From Antedon mediterranea (lineage: Eukaryota > Echinodermata > Crinoidea > Comatulida > Antedonidae): a stretch of DNA of 64,000 nucleotides. How positions within the stretch are numbered: position 1 is the stretch's first letter; every line of letters begins with the position of its first letter. Position numbers and translations under genes: made by a program. The notes beneath the pieces are model-generated. The model made no database searches and had not been told where the DNA came from. It saw only the letters and a program-made list of their open reading frames with translations. The stretch spans positions 22,162,001 through 22,226,000 of the forward strand of contig NC_092671.1 in assembly GCF_964355755.1 (NCBI RefSeq), written 5' to 3'. Positions 11,070 through 21,448 of the stretch are shown in pieces.

Positions 11070-13598
11070 GCAATGCAACTTTGTTTCTGAGTTTCTGATT
11101 TTAAAAAAAGGTTCACTTGTTTAGGCCTGACATTTAGAACCCTCAAAATATCTCACTTTCAAAAACAATATTTATTTTAAATAAAAAAAAAAAAGAAACA
11201 AAATATCCGTAGAGGTTCGAACCCACTAGTGAGAGCACGTAAACTTGAGCATTACCCGTTACGCCACAAACCAGTAGATGACTGAAGAGCTGATAATACT
11301 CTATTTATATGAAATAAATAATAAATCAATGAAAAATAATGCCATGCAACTTTGTTTCTGATTTTAAAAAAGGTCCACTTGTTTAGGCCTGATATTTACA
11401 ACCCTCAAAATATCTCACTTTCAAAAACCATATTTATTTTCAATTTAAAAAAAAAAGAAAAAAAATATCCCTAGAGGTTCGACCCACTACTCAGAGCACT
11501 CAAACCTGAGCATTACCCGTTACGCCACAAACCAGTAGATGACTGAAGAGCTGATAATAGTCTATTTATATGAAATGAATGATCAATCAATGAAAAATAA
11601 TGCCATGCAACTTTGTTTCTGATTTTAAAAAAGGTCCAGTTGTTTAGGCCTGACATTTACAACCCTCAAAATATCTCACTTTCAAAAACCATATTTATTT
11701 TCAATTTAAAAAAAAAAGAAAAAAAATATCCCTAGAGGTTCGACCCACTACTCAGAGCACTCAAACCTGAGCATTACCCGTTACGCCACAAACCAGTAGA
11801 TGACTGAAGAGCTGATAATAGTCTATTTATATGAAATGAATGATCAATCAATGAAAAATAATGCCATGCAACTTTGTTTCTGATTTTAAAAAAGGTCCAC
11901 TTGTTTAGGCCTGACATTTACAACCCTCAAAATATCTCACTTTCAAAAACCATATTTATTTTCAATTTAAAAAAAAAAATCCCTAGAGGTTCGAACCCAC
12001 TACTGAGACAACTCAAACCTGAGCATTATCCGTTACGCCACCAACCAGTAGGTGACTGAGGAGCTGATAATAGTCTATTTATATGAAATGAATGATCAAT
12101 CAATGAAAAATAATGCCATGCAACTTTGTTTCTGATTTTAAAAAATATCCATTTGTTTAGGCCTGACATTCACAACCCTAAAAAATATCTCATTTTCAAA
12201 AAAAAATATTTATTTGCAATAAGAAAAAAAAAAGCAATATCACTAGAGGTTCGAACCCACTACTGCGAGAACTCAAACCTGAGCATTACCAATTACGCCT
12301 CAAACCAGTAGATGACTGAAGAGCTGATAATACTCTATTTATATGAAATTAATAATAAATCAATGAAAAATAATGCCATGCAACTTTGTTTCTGATTTTA
12401 AAAAAGGTTCACTTATTTAGGCCTGACATTTACAACCCTCAAAATATCTCACTTTCAAAAACAATATTTATTTTAAATAAATAAAAAAAAGAAACAAAAT
12501 ATCCGTAGAGGTTCGAACGCACTAGTGAGAGCACTCAAACTTGAGCATTACCCGTTACGCCACAAACCAGTAGATGACTGAAGAGCTGATAATACTCTAT
12601 TTATATGAAATAAATAATAAATCAATGAAAATTAATGCCATGCAACTTTGTTTCTGATTTTAAAAAAGGTCCACTTGTTTAGGCCTGACATTTACAACCC
12701 TCAAAATATCTCACTTTCAAAAACAATATTTTTTTCAATAAAAAAAAAAAAGAAAAAAAATATTCGTAGAGGTTCGAACCCACTACTGCGAAAACTCAAA
12801 CCTGAGCATTACCCGTTACGCCTCAAACCAGTAGATGACTGAAGACCTGATAATACTCTATTTATATGAAATTCATAATAAATCAATGAAAAATAATGCA
12901 ATGCAACTTTGTTTCTGAGTTTCTGATTTTAAAAAAAGGTTCACTTGTTTAGGCCTGACATTTAGAACCCTCAAAATATCTCACTTTCAAAAACAATATT
13001 TATTTTAAATAAAAAAAAAAAAGAAACAAAATATCCGTAGAGGTTCGAACCCACTAGTGAGAGCACGTAAACTTGAGCATTACCCGTTACGCCACAAACC
13101 AGTAGATGACTGAAGAGCTGATAATACTCTATTTATATGAAATAAATAATAAATCAATGAAAAATAATGCCATGCAACTTTGTTTCTGATTTTAAAAAAG
13201 GTCCACTTGTTTAGGCCTGATATTTACAACCCTCAAAATATCTCACTTTCAAAAACCATATTTATTTTCAATTTAAAAAAAAAAGAAAAAAAATATCCCT
13301 AGAGGTTCGACCCACTACTCAGAGCACTCAAACCTGAGCATTACCCGTTACGCCACAAACCAGTAGATGACTGAAGAGCTGATAATAGTCTATTTATATG
13401 AAATGAATGATCAATCAATGAAAAATAATGCCATGCAACTTTGTTTCTGATTTTAAAAAAGGTCCAGTTGTTTAGGCCTGACATTTACAACCCTCAAAAT
13501 ATCTCACTTTCAAAAACCATATTTATTTTCAATTTAAAAAAAAAAGAAAAAAAATATCCCTAGAGGTTCGACCCACTACTCAGAGCACTCAAAACTGA
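9866..13598 (+). repeat. 1,828-bp tandem duplication (seven monomers, about two copies)
   Basis: Sequence from about 9,866 recurs at offset 1,828 until about 13,598, giving slightly more than two copies of a seven-monomer unit. Both copies share a private 8-base direct duplication of gtttctga (11,083-11,098 and 12,911-12,926) and the ggtccagttg variant (11,632 and 13,460). Identity ends near 13,583, where aaacctgagc becomes aaaactgagc. Confidence 0.87.
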
Positions 13599-15350
13599 GC
13601 ATTACCCGTTACGCCACAAACCAGTAGATGACTGAAGAGCTGATAATAGTCTATTTATATGAAATGAATGATCAATCAATGAAAAATAATGCCATGCAAC
13701 TTTGTTTCTGATTTAAAAAAAGGTTCACTTGTTTAGGCCTGACATTTACAACCCTAAAAATATCTCACTTTCAAAAACAATATTTATTTTCAATTTAAAA
13801 AAAAAATCCCTAGAGGTTCGAACCCACTACTGAGACAACTCAAACCTGAGCATTATCCGTTACGCCACCAACCAGTAGGTGACTGAGGAGCTGATAATAG
13901 TCTATTTATATGAAATGAATGATCAATCAATGAAAAATAATGCCATGCAACTTTGTTTCTGATTTTAAAAAAGGTTCACTTGTTTTGGCCTGACATTTAC
14001 AACCCTCAAAATATCTCACTTTCAAAAACAATATTTTTTCAATTAAAAAAAAAAAGAAATAAAATATCAGTAGAGGTTCGAACCCACTAGTGAGAGCACT
14101 GAAACTTGAGCATTACCCGCTACGCCACAAACCAGTAGATGACTGAAGAGCTGATAATACTCTATTTATATGAAATAAATAATAAATCAATGAAAAATAA
14201 TGCCATGCAACTTTGTTTCTGATTTAAAAAAAGGTTCATTTGTTCTATTTATATGAAATGAATGATCAGTCAATGAAAAATAATGCCATGCAACTTTGTT
14301 TCTGATTTTAAAAAAGATCCATTTGTTTAGGCCTGACATTCACAACCCTAAAAAATATCTCATTTTCCCAAATCATATTTATTTTCAATAAGAAAAAAAA
14401 AGCAATATCCCTAGAGGTTAGAATTCGCTACTGAGAGCACTCAAACCTGGGTATTACCCATTACGCCACAAACCAGTAGATAAGTAAAGAGCTGATAATA
14501 GTCTATTTATATGAAATTAATGATCAATCAATGAAAAATAATGCCATGCAACTTTGTTTCTGATTTTAAAAAAGGTTCATTTGTTTAGGCCTGACATTTA
14601 CAACCCTCAAAATATCTCACTTTAAAAAAAAATATTTATTTTCAATAAAAAAAAAAGAAAAGAAATATCCCTAGAGGTTCGAACCCACTACTGCGAGCAC
14701 TCAAACTTGAGCATTACCCGTTACGCCTCAAACCAGTAGATGACTGAAGAGCTGATAATACTTTATTTATATGAAATGAATAATAAATCAATGAAAAATA
14801 ATGCCATGCAACTTTGTTTCTGATTTTAAAAAAGGTTCACTTGTTTAGGCCGGACATTTACAACCCTCAAAATATCTCACCTTCAAAAACAATATTTATT
14901 TTCAAACAAAAAAAAAAGAAAAAAAATATCCCTAGAAGTTCGAACGCACTATTGAAATCAATCAAACCTGAGCATTACCCGTTACGCCGCAAACCAGTAT
15001 ATGACTGAAGAGCTGATAATAGTCTATTTATATGAAATGGATGATCAATCAATGACAAATAATGCCATGCAACTTTGTTTCTGATTTTAAAAAAGGTTCA
15101 CTTGTTTAGGCTTGACAGTTGCAACCCTCAAAATATCTCACTTTCAAAAACAATATTTATTTTCAATTTAAAAAAAAATTAAAAAAAATACCCGTATAGG
15201 TTCGAACCCACTACTGAGAGCACTCAAACCTGAGCATTACCCGTTACGCCACAAACCAGTAGATGACTGAGGAGCTGATAATAGTCTATATATATGAAAT
15301 GAATGATCAATCAATGAAAAATAATGCCATGCAACTTTGTTTCTGATTGA
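13430..15350 (+). repeat. Diverged copy of the 3.3-5.2 kb segment
   Basis: The order of monomer variants here repeats that of about 3,280-5,200 at an offset near 10,150, including the shortened monomer (14,230) and the taaagagctg variant (14,485 against 4,334). Scattered substitutions separate the two, so this copy is older than the 3,056-bp pair. Confidence 0.7.
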
Positions 15351-18300
15351 ATAAAATGTTCACTTGTTTAGGCCTGACATTTACAACCCTCAAAATATCT
15401 CACTTTCAAAAACAATATTTATTTTCAATTAAAAAAAAATATCCTTACAGGTTGGAACCCGCTACTGAGAGCACTCAATCCTGGGTATTACCCGTTACGC
15501 CACAAACCATTAGATACCTGAAGAGCTGATAATAGTCTATTTATATGAAATTAATGATCAATCAATGAAAAATAATGCCATGCAACTTAGTCTCTGATTT
15601 TAAAAAAGGTTCACTTGTTTAGGCCTGACATTTACAACCCTCAAAATATCTCACTTTCAAAAATAATATTATTTTCAATAAAAAAAAAGAAACAAAATAT
15701 CCGTAGAGGTTCGAACCCACTAGTGAGAGCACTCAATCTTGAGCATTACCTGTTACGCCACAAACCAGCAGATGGCTGAAGAGCTGATAATACTCTATTT
15801 ATATGAAATAAATAATAAATAAATGAAAAATAATGTCATGCAACTTTGTTTCTGATTTTAAAAAAGGTTCATTTGTTTAGGCCTGACATTCACAACCCTA
15901 AAAAATATCTCACTTTCAAAAAAAATATTTATTTCCAATTAAAAAAAAAAGAAAAGAAATATCCCTAGAGGTTGGAACCCACTACTGCGAGCACTCAAAC
16001 TTCAGCATTACCCGTTACGCCTCAAACCAGTAGATGACTGAAGAGCTGATAATACTCTATTCATATGAAATGAATGATAAATCAATGAAAAATAATGCCA
16101 TGCAACTTTTTTTCTGATTTAAAAAAAGATTCACTTGTTGAGGCCTGACATTCACAACCCTAAAAAAAATCTCATTTTCAAAAAAAATATTTATTTTCAA
16201 TAAGAAAAAAAAAGAAATATCCCTAGAGGTTGGAACCCGCTACTGAGAGCACTCAAACCTGGGTATTACCCGTTACGCCACAAACCAGCAGATAACTGAA
16301 GAGCTGATAATAGTCGATTTATATGAAATTAATGATCAATCAATGAAAAATAATGCCATGCAACTTTGTTTCTGATTTAAAAAAGGTTCATTTGTTTAGG
16401 CCTGACATTTACAACCCTCAAAATATCTCACTTTCAAAAAAAATATTTATTTTCAATTAAAAAAAAAAGAAATGAAATATCTCTAGAGGTTCGAACCCAC
16501 TACTGCGAGCACTCAAACTTGAGCATTACCCGTTACGCCTCAAACCAGTAGATGACTAAAGAGCTGATAATAATCTATTTATATGAAATGAATAATAAAT
16601 CAATGAAAAATAATGCCATGCAACTTTGTTTCTGATTTTAAAAAAGTTCACTTGTTTAGGCCTGACATTTACAACCCTCAAACTATCTCACTTTCAAAAA
16701 CAATATTATTTTCAATTAAAAAAAAAGAAAAAAATATTCGTAGAGGTTCGAACCCACTACTGCGAGAACTCAAACCTGAGCACTACCGGTTACGCCACAA
16801 ACCAGTAGATGACTGAAGAGCTGATAATAGTCTATTTATATGAAATTAATGATCAATCAATGAAAAATATTGCCATGCAACTTTGTTTCTGATTTTTAAA
16901 AAGATCCATTTGTTTAGGCCTGACATTCACAACCACAAAAAATATCTCATTTTCAAAAAAAATATTTATTTTAAATAATAAAAAAAAAGCATTATCCCTA
17001 GAGGTTGGAACCCACTATTGAAATCACTCAAAACTGAGCATTACCCGTTACGCCGCAAACCAGTATATAACTGAGGAGCTGATAATAGTCTATTTATATG
17101 AAATGGATGATCAACCAATGAAAAATAATGCCATGCAACTTTGTTTCTGATTTTAAAAAAGGTCCACTTGTTTAGGCCTGACATTTACAACCCTCAAAAT
17201 ATCTCACTTTCAAAAACAATATTTATTTTCAATTTAAAAAAAAAAAATCCCTGGAGGTTCGAACCCATTACTGAAAGCACTCAAACCTGAGCATTATCCG
17301 TTACGCCACAAACCAGTAGATGACTGCGGAGCTGATAATAGTCTATTTATATGAAATGAATGATCAATCAATGAAAAATAATGCCATGCAACTTTGTTTC
17401 TGATTTTAAAAAAGGTCCACTTGTTTAGGCCTGACATTTATAACCCTCAAAATATCTCACTTTCAAAAACAATATTTATTTTCAATTAAAAAAAAAGAAA
17501 AAAATATTCGTAGAGGTTCGAACACACTACTGCGAGAACTCAAACCTGAGCACTACCGGTTACGCCACACACCAGTAGATGACTGAAGAGCTGATAACAG
17601 TCTATTTATATGAAATGAATGATCCATCAATGTAAAATGATGTTATGCCACTTTGTTTCTGATTTTAAAAAAAGGTCCACTTGGTTAGGCTTGACATTTA
17701 AAACCTTCAAAATATCTCACTTTCAAAAACCATATTTATTTTCAATTTAAAAAAAAAAGGAAAAAAATATCCCTTGAGGTTCGACCCACTACTCAGAGCA
17801 CTCAAACCTGAGCATTACCCGTTACGCCGCAAACCAGTATATGACTTAAGAGCTGATAATAGTCTATATATATGAAATTAATTATCAATCAATGAAAAAT
17901 AATGCCATGCAACTTTGTTTCTGATTTTAAAAAAAGGTCAACTTGTTTAGGCCTGACATTTACAACCCTCAAAATATCTCACTTTCAAAAACAATATTTA
18001 TTTTCAATTTAAAAAAAAAGAAAAAAAATACCCGTATAGGTTCGAACCCACTACTGAGAGCACTCAAACCTGAGCATTACCCGTTACGCCACAAACCAGT
18101 AGATGACTGAGGAGCTGATAATAGTCTATTTATATGAAATAAATGATCAATCAATGAAAAATAATGCCATGCAACTTTGTTTCTGATTTTAAAAAAGGTC
18201 CACTTGTTTAGGCCTGACATTTACAACCCTCAAAATATCTCACTTTCAAAAACAGTATTTATTTTCAAATAAAAAAAAAAGAAAAAAAATACCCGTATAG

Positions 18301-18715
18301 GTTCGAACCCACTACTGAGAGCACTCAAACCTGAGCATTACCCGTTACGCCACAAACCAGTAGATGACTGAGGAGCTGATAATAGTCTATATATATAAAA
18401 TAAATGATCAATCAATGAAAAATAATGCCATGCAACTTTGTTTCTGATTTTAAAAAAGGTCCACTTGTTTAGGCCTGACATTTACAACCCTCAAAATATC
18501 TCACTTTCAAAAACCATATTTATTTTCAATTTAAAAAAAAAAAGAAAAAAAATATCCCTAGAGGTTCGACCCACTACTCAGAGCACTCAAACCTGAGCAT
18601 TACCCGTTACGCCACAAACCAGTAGATGACTGAAGAGCTGATAATAGTCTATTTATATGAAATGAATTATCAATCAATGAAAAATAATGCCATACAACTT
18701 TGTTTCTGATTTTAA
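15350..18715 (+). repeat. Mixed satellite monomers left of the tRNA-Val insert
   Basis: Ordinary monomers of several subfamilies, including ggttggaaccc copies near 15,450, 15,970 and 16,230. From about 17,300 to 18,690 the order resembles about 23,480-24,870 (offset 6,180), including the diverged monomer with gatccatcaatgtaaaatg at 17,621 and 23,801. Nothing other than satellite is seen. Confidence 0.75.
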
Positions 18716-18732
18716 CAAGCACGAATGTGCAA

Positions 18733-18744
18733 TACTCGGGGTAC
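18733..18744 (+). repeat. Left inverted repeat of the insert
   Basis: TACTCGGGGTAC, an exact 12-base inverted match to 19,407-19,418. Taken as TA plus CTCGGGGTAC it would be a 10-bp terminal inverted repeat beside a TA target copy. Confidence 0.7.
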
Positions 18745-18755
18745 AGCGAAAGAAG

Positions 18756-18775
18756 CTGTATACAGACGTATACAG
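18756..18775. repeat. Perfect 8-bp inverted repeat (hairpin)
   Basis: CTGTATAC (18,756-18,763) and GTATACAG (18,768-18,775) pair perfectly around AGAC. It lies 3' of the first tRNA-Val gene, beyond its T4 run. The role is unknown. Confidence 0.7.
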
Positions 18776-18788
18776 TTAGAAAGTAAAG

Positions 18789-18792
18789 AAAA
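18789..18792 (-). terminator. T4 terminator of tRNA-Val
   Basis: TTTT on the minus strand, two bases past the mature 3' end of the first tRNA-Val gene. This is the minimal Pol III stop. Confidence 0.6.
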
Positions 18793-18794
18793 TA

Positions 18795-18865
18795 GGTTTC
18801 GCCAGGGCTCGAACCGGGACCTTCTGCGTGTTAAGCAGACTTGACAACCACTACACTACGAAACC
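18795..18865 (-). tRNA. tRNA-Val (AAC), nearly intact
   Basis: The minus strand folds as a cloverleaf of 71 nt. The acceptor stem GGTTTCG/CGAAACC pairs at all seven positions. The anticodon stem TCTGC/GCAGA is perfect around TTAACAC, giving anticodon AAC, valine. The D arm GTGT-AGTGGTTG-TCAA has a mismatch at its outer pair. The T arm, with loop TTCGAGC, has one C-T mismatch and is one base short next to the variable loop. The A box TAGTGTAGTGG and B box GGTTCGAGCCC are present, and a T4 run (18,789-18,792) follows the 3' end. The sequence closely resembles known animal tRNA-Val. The small defects leave open whether it is functional; no CCA is encoded, as expected for a nuclear gene. Confidence 0.8.
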
Positions 18866-19069
18866 TCTTACATTAAAAATGTGGGTTACAGAAAGTTTTT
18901 TAATCCATTTAAATTACAAATAAATGGTAATAAGCACAAAGCAAAATAAACATGTGTAAAAGTGATAATTACCGATTACACAAAATAAGTATTTTAAAAA
19001 ATAATAAAAATAAGATATACTCTGTATAATTATCATATTGCGTATACAGTACTTTTCACCATAAAGTTT

Positions 19070-19077
19070 AAAAAAAA
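19070..19077 (-). terminator. T8 terminator of the tRNA-Val-like gene
   Basis: Eight T on the minus strand directly follow the 3' end of the degenerate tRNA-Val. Confidence 0.65.
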
Positions 19078-19149
19078 GGTTTCGTCCGGGCTCGAACCAG
19101 GTACCTTCTTCGTGTTAAGCCAACGTGATAACCACTACGCCAAGAATCC
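19078..19149 (-). pseudogene. tRNA-Val (AAC)-like, degenerate
   Basis: The 72-nt minus-strand sequence aligns end to end with the tRNA-Val at 18,795-18,865 and keeps the loop TTAACAC (anticodon AAC), the T loop TTCGAGC and the 3' half CGAAACC. The stems are damaged. The acceptor stem GGATTCT/CGAAACC has two mismatches, the anticodon stem TTGGC/GAAGA has two mismatches and a wobble, and the D stem has mismatches. Its A box (TGGCGTAGTGG) and B box still look usable and eight T follow directly (19,070-19,077), so it could be transcribed even if it is no working tRNA. It is probably a decayed duplicate of its neighbour 283 bases away. Confidence 0.75.
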
Positions 19150-19406
19150 GCATATAACCATATAACTACATAACGCTGTGGTGTGTGTCACACATTGTGG
19201 CTTCTTAATTAAACAAATTAATTAACAAAAAATTAAAAATCCGGCTCTATAGCTTTGAGGACATGTCCCTGTAGTATGTTCATGCCAAATCCCAGCTCAA
19301 TACTATAACGAATAAGGGAGGAGTAGTACTTTAAAAATCGCACTTTTTACTCAATAGTGTCCAGATGGAGGAAGAGAAGGAGAAAATGAGTAAGTACTAG
19401 ACTCGG
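19150..19406. other. Right part of the insert, no gene seen
   Basis: Unique-looking sequence with two short inverted repeats: TGTGTG/CACACA around one T (19,182-19,194) and TTAATTAA/TTAATTAA around acaaa (19,205-19,225). The remainder, including a purine-rich stretch near 19,366-19,390, has no feature I recognise and no long open frame. Confidence 0.6.
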
Positions 19407-19418
19407 GTACCCCGAGTA
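19407..19418 (-). repeat. Right inverted repeat of the insert
   Basis: GTACCCCGAGTA, the exact reverse complement of 18,733-18,744. It overlaps a local hairpin ACTCGGG-TAC-CCCGAGT (19,401-19,417). The final TA merges with satellite taaaaaagatcc. Confidence 0.7.
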
Positions 19419-21423
19419 AAAAAGATCCATTTGTTTAGGCCTGACATTCACAACCCTAAAAAATATCTCATTTTCAAAAAAAATATTTATTTTCAATGAG
19501 AAAAAAGCAATATCCCTAGAGGTTGGAACCCGCTACTGAGAGCACTCAAACCTGGGTATTACCCGTTACGCCACAAACCAGTAGATAACTGAAGAGCTGA
19601 TAATAGTCTATTTATATGAAATGAATGATCAATCAATGAAAAATAATGCCATGCAACTTTGTTTCTGATTTTAAAAAAGGTTCACTTGTTTAGGCCTGAC
19701 AGTTGCAACCCTCAAAATATCTCACTTTCAAAAACAATATTTATTTTCAATTAAAAAAAAATATCCTTACAGGTTGGAACCCGCTACTGAGAGCACTCAA
19801 ACCTGGGTATTACCCGTTACGCCACAAACCAGTAGATAACTGAAGAGCTGATAATAGTCTATTTATATGAAATTAATGATCAATCAATGAAAAATAATGC
19901 CATGCAACTTTGTTTCTGATTTTAAAAAAGGTTCACTTGTTTAGGCCTGACATTTACAACCCTCAAAATATCTCACTTTCAAAAACAATATTATTTTCAA
20001 TTAAAAAAAAGAAAGAAACAAAATATCAGTAGAGGTTCGAACCCACTAGTGAGAGCACTCAAACTTGAGCATTACCCGTTACGCCACAAACCATTAGATG
20101 ACTGAAGAGCTGATAATACTCTATTTATATGAAATAAATAATAAATCAATGAAAAATAATGCCATGCAACTTTGTTTCTGATTTTAAAAAAGGTCCACTT
20201 GTTTAGGCCTGACATTTACAACCCTCAAAATATCTCACTTTCAAAAACCATATTTATTTTCAATTTTAAAAAAAAATGAAAAAAAATATCCCTAGAGGTT
20301 CGACCCACTACTCAGAGCATTCAAACCTGAGCGTTACCCGTTACGCCACAAACCAGTAGATGACTGAAGAGCTGATAATAGTCTATTTATATGAAATGAA
20401 TTATCAATCAATAAAAAATAATGCCATGCAACTTTGTTTCTGATTTTAAAAAAGATCCATTTGTTTAGGCCTGACATTCACAACCCTAAAAAATATCTCA
20501 CTTTCAAAAAAAATATTTATTTTCAATTAAAAAAAAAGAAATGAAATATCTCTAGAGGTTCGAACCCACTACTGCGAGCACTCAAACTTGAGCATTACCC
20601 GTTACGCCTCAAACCAGAAGATGACTGAAGAGCTGATAATAATCTATTTATATGAAATGAATAATAAATAAATGAAAAATAATGCCATGCAACTTTGTTT
20701 CTGATTTTAAAAAAGTTCACTTGTTTAGGCCTGACATTTACAACCCTCAAACTATCTCACTTTCAAAAACAATATTATTTTCAATAAAAAAAAAAGAAAA
20801 AAAATATTCGTAGAGGTTCGAACCCACTACTGCGAGAACTCAAACCTGAGCACTACCGGTTACGCCACAAACCAGTAGATGACTGAAGAGCTGATAATAG
20901 TCTATTTATATGAAATTAATGATCAATCAATGAAAAATAATGCCATGCAACTTTGTTTCTGATTTTTAAAAAGATCCATTTGTTTAGGCCTGACATTCAC
21001 AACCCTAAAAAATATCTCATTTTCAAAAAAAATATTTATTTTAAATAATAAAAAAAAGCAATATCCCTAGAGGTTGGAACCCGCTACTGAGAGCACTCAA
21101 ACCTGGGTATTACCCGTTACGCCACAAACCAGTAGATAACTGATGAGTTGATAATAGTCTATTTATATGAAATTAGTGATCAATCAATGAAAAATAATGC
21201 CATGCCACTTTGTTTCTGATTTTAAAAAAGGTTCATTTGTTTAGGCCTGACATTTACAACCCTCAAAATATCTCACTTTAAAAAAAAAAAATTATTTTCA
21301 ATTTAAAAAAAAAGAAAAGAAATATCCCTAGGGGGTCGAACCCACTACTACGAACACTCAAACTTGAGCATTACCCGTTACGCCTCAAACCAGTAGATGA
21401 CTGAAGAGCTGATAATACTCTAT
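19419..21423 (-). repeat. Satellite array between the two inserts
   Basis: About eight monomers of the same satellite. The right part (about 20,440-21,423), together with 22,488 onward, has the same monomer order as about 32,200-33,800 and 47,840-49,430. It shares the rare words gatgagttgataatag (near 21,142, 32,909 and 48,545) and ccctagggggtcg (near 21,326, 33,094 and 48,730). Confidence 0.93.
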
Positions 21424-21448
21424 GAGTTCGCTCTGATGAGTTCGCTCT
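21424..21448 (+). repeat. Short direct duplication at the 5' junction
   Basis: gagttcgctct occurs at 21,424-21,434 and again at 21,438-21,448, separated by gat. Only the second copy is in frame with the reverse transcriptase. Such short duplications can arise when the 5' end of a retrotransposon is joined to the target. Confidence 0.7.

Larger units (their letters stand above)
1..18715 (-). repeat. Satellite array, left segment (~260-bp tRNA-like monomers)
   Basis: Head-to-tail copies of one A+T-rich monomer of about 260 bp; for example the word tagatgactg recurs at 341, 601 and 863. Each monomer has a spacer with conserved words (taggcctgac, caaaatatctcac, caatatttatttt), an A-run of variable length, then a tRNA-like part that reads on the minus strand. 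All monomers have the same orientation. Monomers differ by substitutions and mainly by A-run length. No protein gene is supported: open frames of about 60 codons recur with the period of the repeat, mostly begin at TTG, and cross the A-run whose length changes from copy to copy. The array is cut by the window start, so its true left edge is unknown. Confidence 0.97.
18716..19418. mobile_element. Non-satellite insert carrying two tRNA-Val-like genes
   Basis: A satellite monomer is interrupted after ctgattttaa and resumes at taaaaaagatccatttg. The 0.7 kb between has no satellite words. It holds two tRNA-Val-like genes on the minus strand, several short inverted repeats and a 12-bp inverted pair near its ends (18,733-18,744 and 19,407-19,418). 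The right end of that pair abuts satellite directly; on the left, about 17 extra bases lie between satellite and the repeat. The word cgtatacagt occurs beside both tRNA units (18,767 and 19,041), so the insert may contain a duplicated unit of about 280 bp. It could be a small non-autonomous DNA transposon or a filler segment of genomic DNA. No coding frame is seen. Confidence 0.6.

Noticed and set aside
16626-16808. Centromere protein (CENP-B) box in the monomer
   Set aside because: No match to the CENP-B box pattern was seen in the monomer; a centromeric role cannot be argued from sequence alone.
1-18715. CRISPR array, because of regular repeats
   Set aside because: The whole 260-bp unit is conserved; there are no short repeats with unique spacers, no cas genes, and the context is an animal genome.
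19401-19417. Hairpin ACTCGGG-TAC-CCCGAGT as a transcription terminator
   Set aside because: No gene reads into it with a T-run, and bacterial-type hairpin terminators are not expected here; it is better explained as part of the insert's end.
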